A stretch of 64,000 bases of DNA, taken from contig DF241130.1 in the NCBI GenBank assembly GCA_000507305.1, positions 24,256 through 88,255 of the forward strand, given 5' to 3'. This document shows positions 63,534 through 64,000 of the stretch, one piece after another. The position numbers and the translations under genes were made by a program. The notes below the pieces were generated by a model. It searched no databases. It saw nothing but the letters and a program-made list of their open reading frames with translations, and was not told where the DNA came from. Positions within the stretch are counted from its first letter, which is position 1. Every line of letters begins with the position of its first letter. Source of the stretch: Breviolum minutum Mf 1.05b.01 (Eukaryota > Sar > Dinophyceae > Suessiales > Symbiodiniaceae).

Positions 63534-64000
63534 GGATGTTCTTCAGCTGCTTCAATTTGACTGATGACAGAGCCTTTGTGCCCAAGTCCGCAATCATGTT
63601 GGTGCCAGGAACGTGGCATGCAACCCAATCTCCTGATAGGATGAGTTGGCGAACATAGGCTGAGCGAAATCTCAGGTGACGAGTGCGCCAATTCCCACCC
63701 TCATTCTCCAAGATGCCAAGTGCTGCACGACTGTCGCACCATCCCACCCTCCGGATCTTAGATGTCAGCTCCTGGAGGACTACATAGATCGATTCTCCAG
63801 CAGTGATCGTGTTGACAAACTCGACCAGCTCACATTCTGCAGTTGATAAAGTGGTCAACTGCTGCTTTCCACTTCTCCAGAAAACTGCTGATCCATTGAG
63901 GAGGATCACCAAACATCCGTGTGAAGGTCCTCCATCTGGTGAAAAGGAGGCATCGCTGAAAGCTTCCAAAGTGAACATCGATGACGTGTCCTGAGGGACG
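63376..64000 (-). CDS. Copia polyprotein, RNase H domain (partial)
   Basis: The frame is open at the window edge. Motifs in order: FSDASFSPDGGPSHGC (first Asp), LSTAECELVE (Glu), GWCDSRAALGIL (second Asp), NWRTRHLRFRSAYVRQ and NMIADLGTKAL, the standard series of Ty1/copia RNase H. The protein then runs into a Ser/Thr-rich stretch (SSPPTRPGDENDPG) and stops at 63376, which is unlike the family. The normal continuation is found in another frame that opens near 63533, so a small indel around 63530 probably breaks this copy. Confidence 0.85.
   Translation of the reverse strand, partial: VPQDTSSMFTLEAFSDASFSPDGGPSHGCLVILLNGSAVFWRSGKQQLTTLSTAECELVEFVNTITAGESIYVVLQELTSKIRRVGWCDSRAALGILENEGGNWRTRHLRFRSAYVRQLILSGDWVACHVPGTNMIADLGTKALSSVKLKQLKNILGMSSPPTRPGDENDPGLWSFNSSSTKSTTSETHCADFVFGGFPSGSCRWRS

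Larger units (their letters stand above)
62479..64000 (-). mobile_element. Copia-type LTR retrotransposon, 3' part (runs off the right edge)
   Basis: On the minus strand a Ty1/copia RNase H frame enters from the window edge, followed by a C-terminal frame, a polypurine tract (AAAAAGGGGGAG at 62482-62493) and a TG dinucleotide that should begin the 3' LTR. The LTR would extend leftwards; its other end is not identified. A family A repeat (62184-62281) lies within or next to it. The element is antisense to the USP7-like gene and follows its last visible exon, so it probably sits in an intron of that gene. Confidence 0.8.

Overview
The window looks like nuclear DNA of a dinoflagellate, probably a symbiodiniacean or a close relative (inference). 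The evidence is: every confident gene reads in the same direction; exons are joined at AG|G junctions with GT-AG, GC-AG and a few odd (GA-AG-like) introns; protein families I know only as expanded dinoflagellate families are present; and a copia-type retroelement sits at the right edge. I see no tRNA, rRNA, CRISPR array or bacterial-type operon.

Left part (1-11.4 kb, + strand, compact). Three genes follow each other with short introns: the 3' end of a lysine-rich/RG-repeat protein (2-999); a long multi-exon gene (about 1856-7383) whose N-terminal exons carry residues laid out like motifs I, IV and VI of cytosine-C5 DNA methyltransferases and whose C-terminus is lysine-rich; and a multi-exon gene (about 7611-11447) whose motif order resembles TNP2/Plavaka (CACTA-type) transposases. 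Most of its introns keep the reading frame, so it appears intact.

Middle and right part (about 16-61.5 kb, + strand). Nearly all of this apparently gene-poor DNA is one giant gene for a USP7/UBP12-type ubiquitin-specific protease. I can chain 19 exons of 25-68 nt (31.76-61.49 kb) into a continuous catalytic domain of about 305 codons. It has the Cys box (GATCYMN), the His box (GHYYAYI) and the Asp box (FDDDN). About 915 coding bases are spread over 29.7 kb, so roughly 97 per cent is intron. One further exon (22225-22258) and two weaker ones (near 16.0 and 16.6 kb) fit the MATH/TRAF domain expected before the catalytic domain. The C-terminal part should lie beyond the right edge.

The introns of the giant gene and the 11.4-22 kb stretch before it are full of short, non-coding inverted-repeat elements (MITE-like, 75-320 bp) in at least eight recurring families, some nested in others, plus long microsatellites. 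These elements are absent from the compact left part. At the right edge (62.48-64 kb and beyond) a copia-type retrotransposon lies antisense to the protease gene, probably inside one of its introns. Its RNase H frame and C-terminal frame are out of phase.
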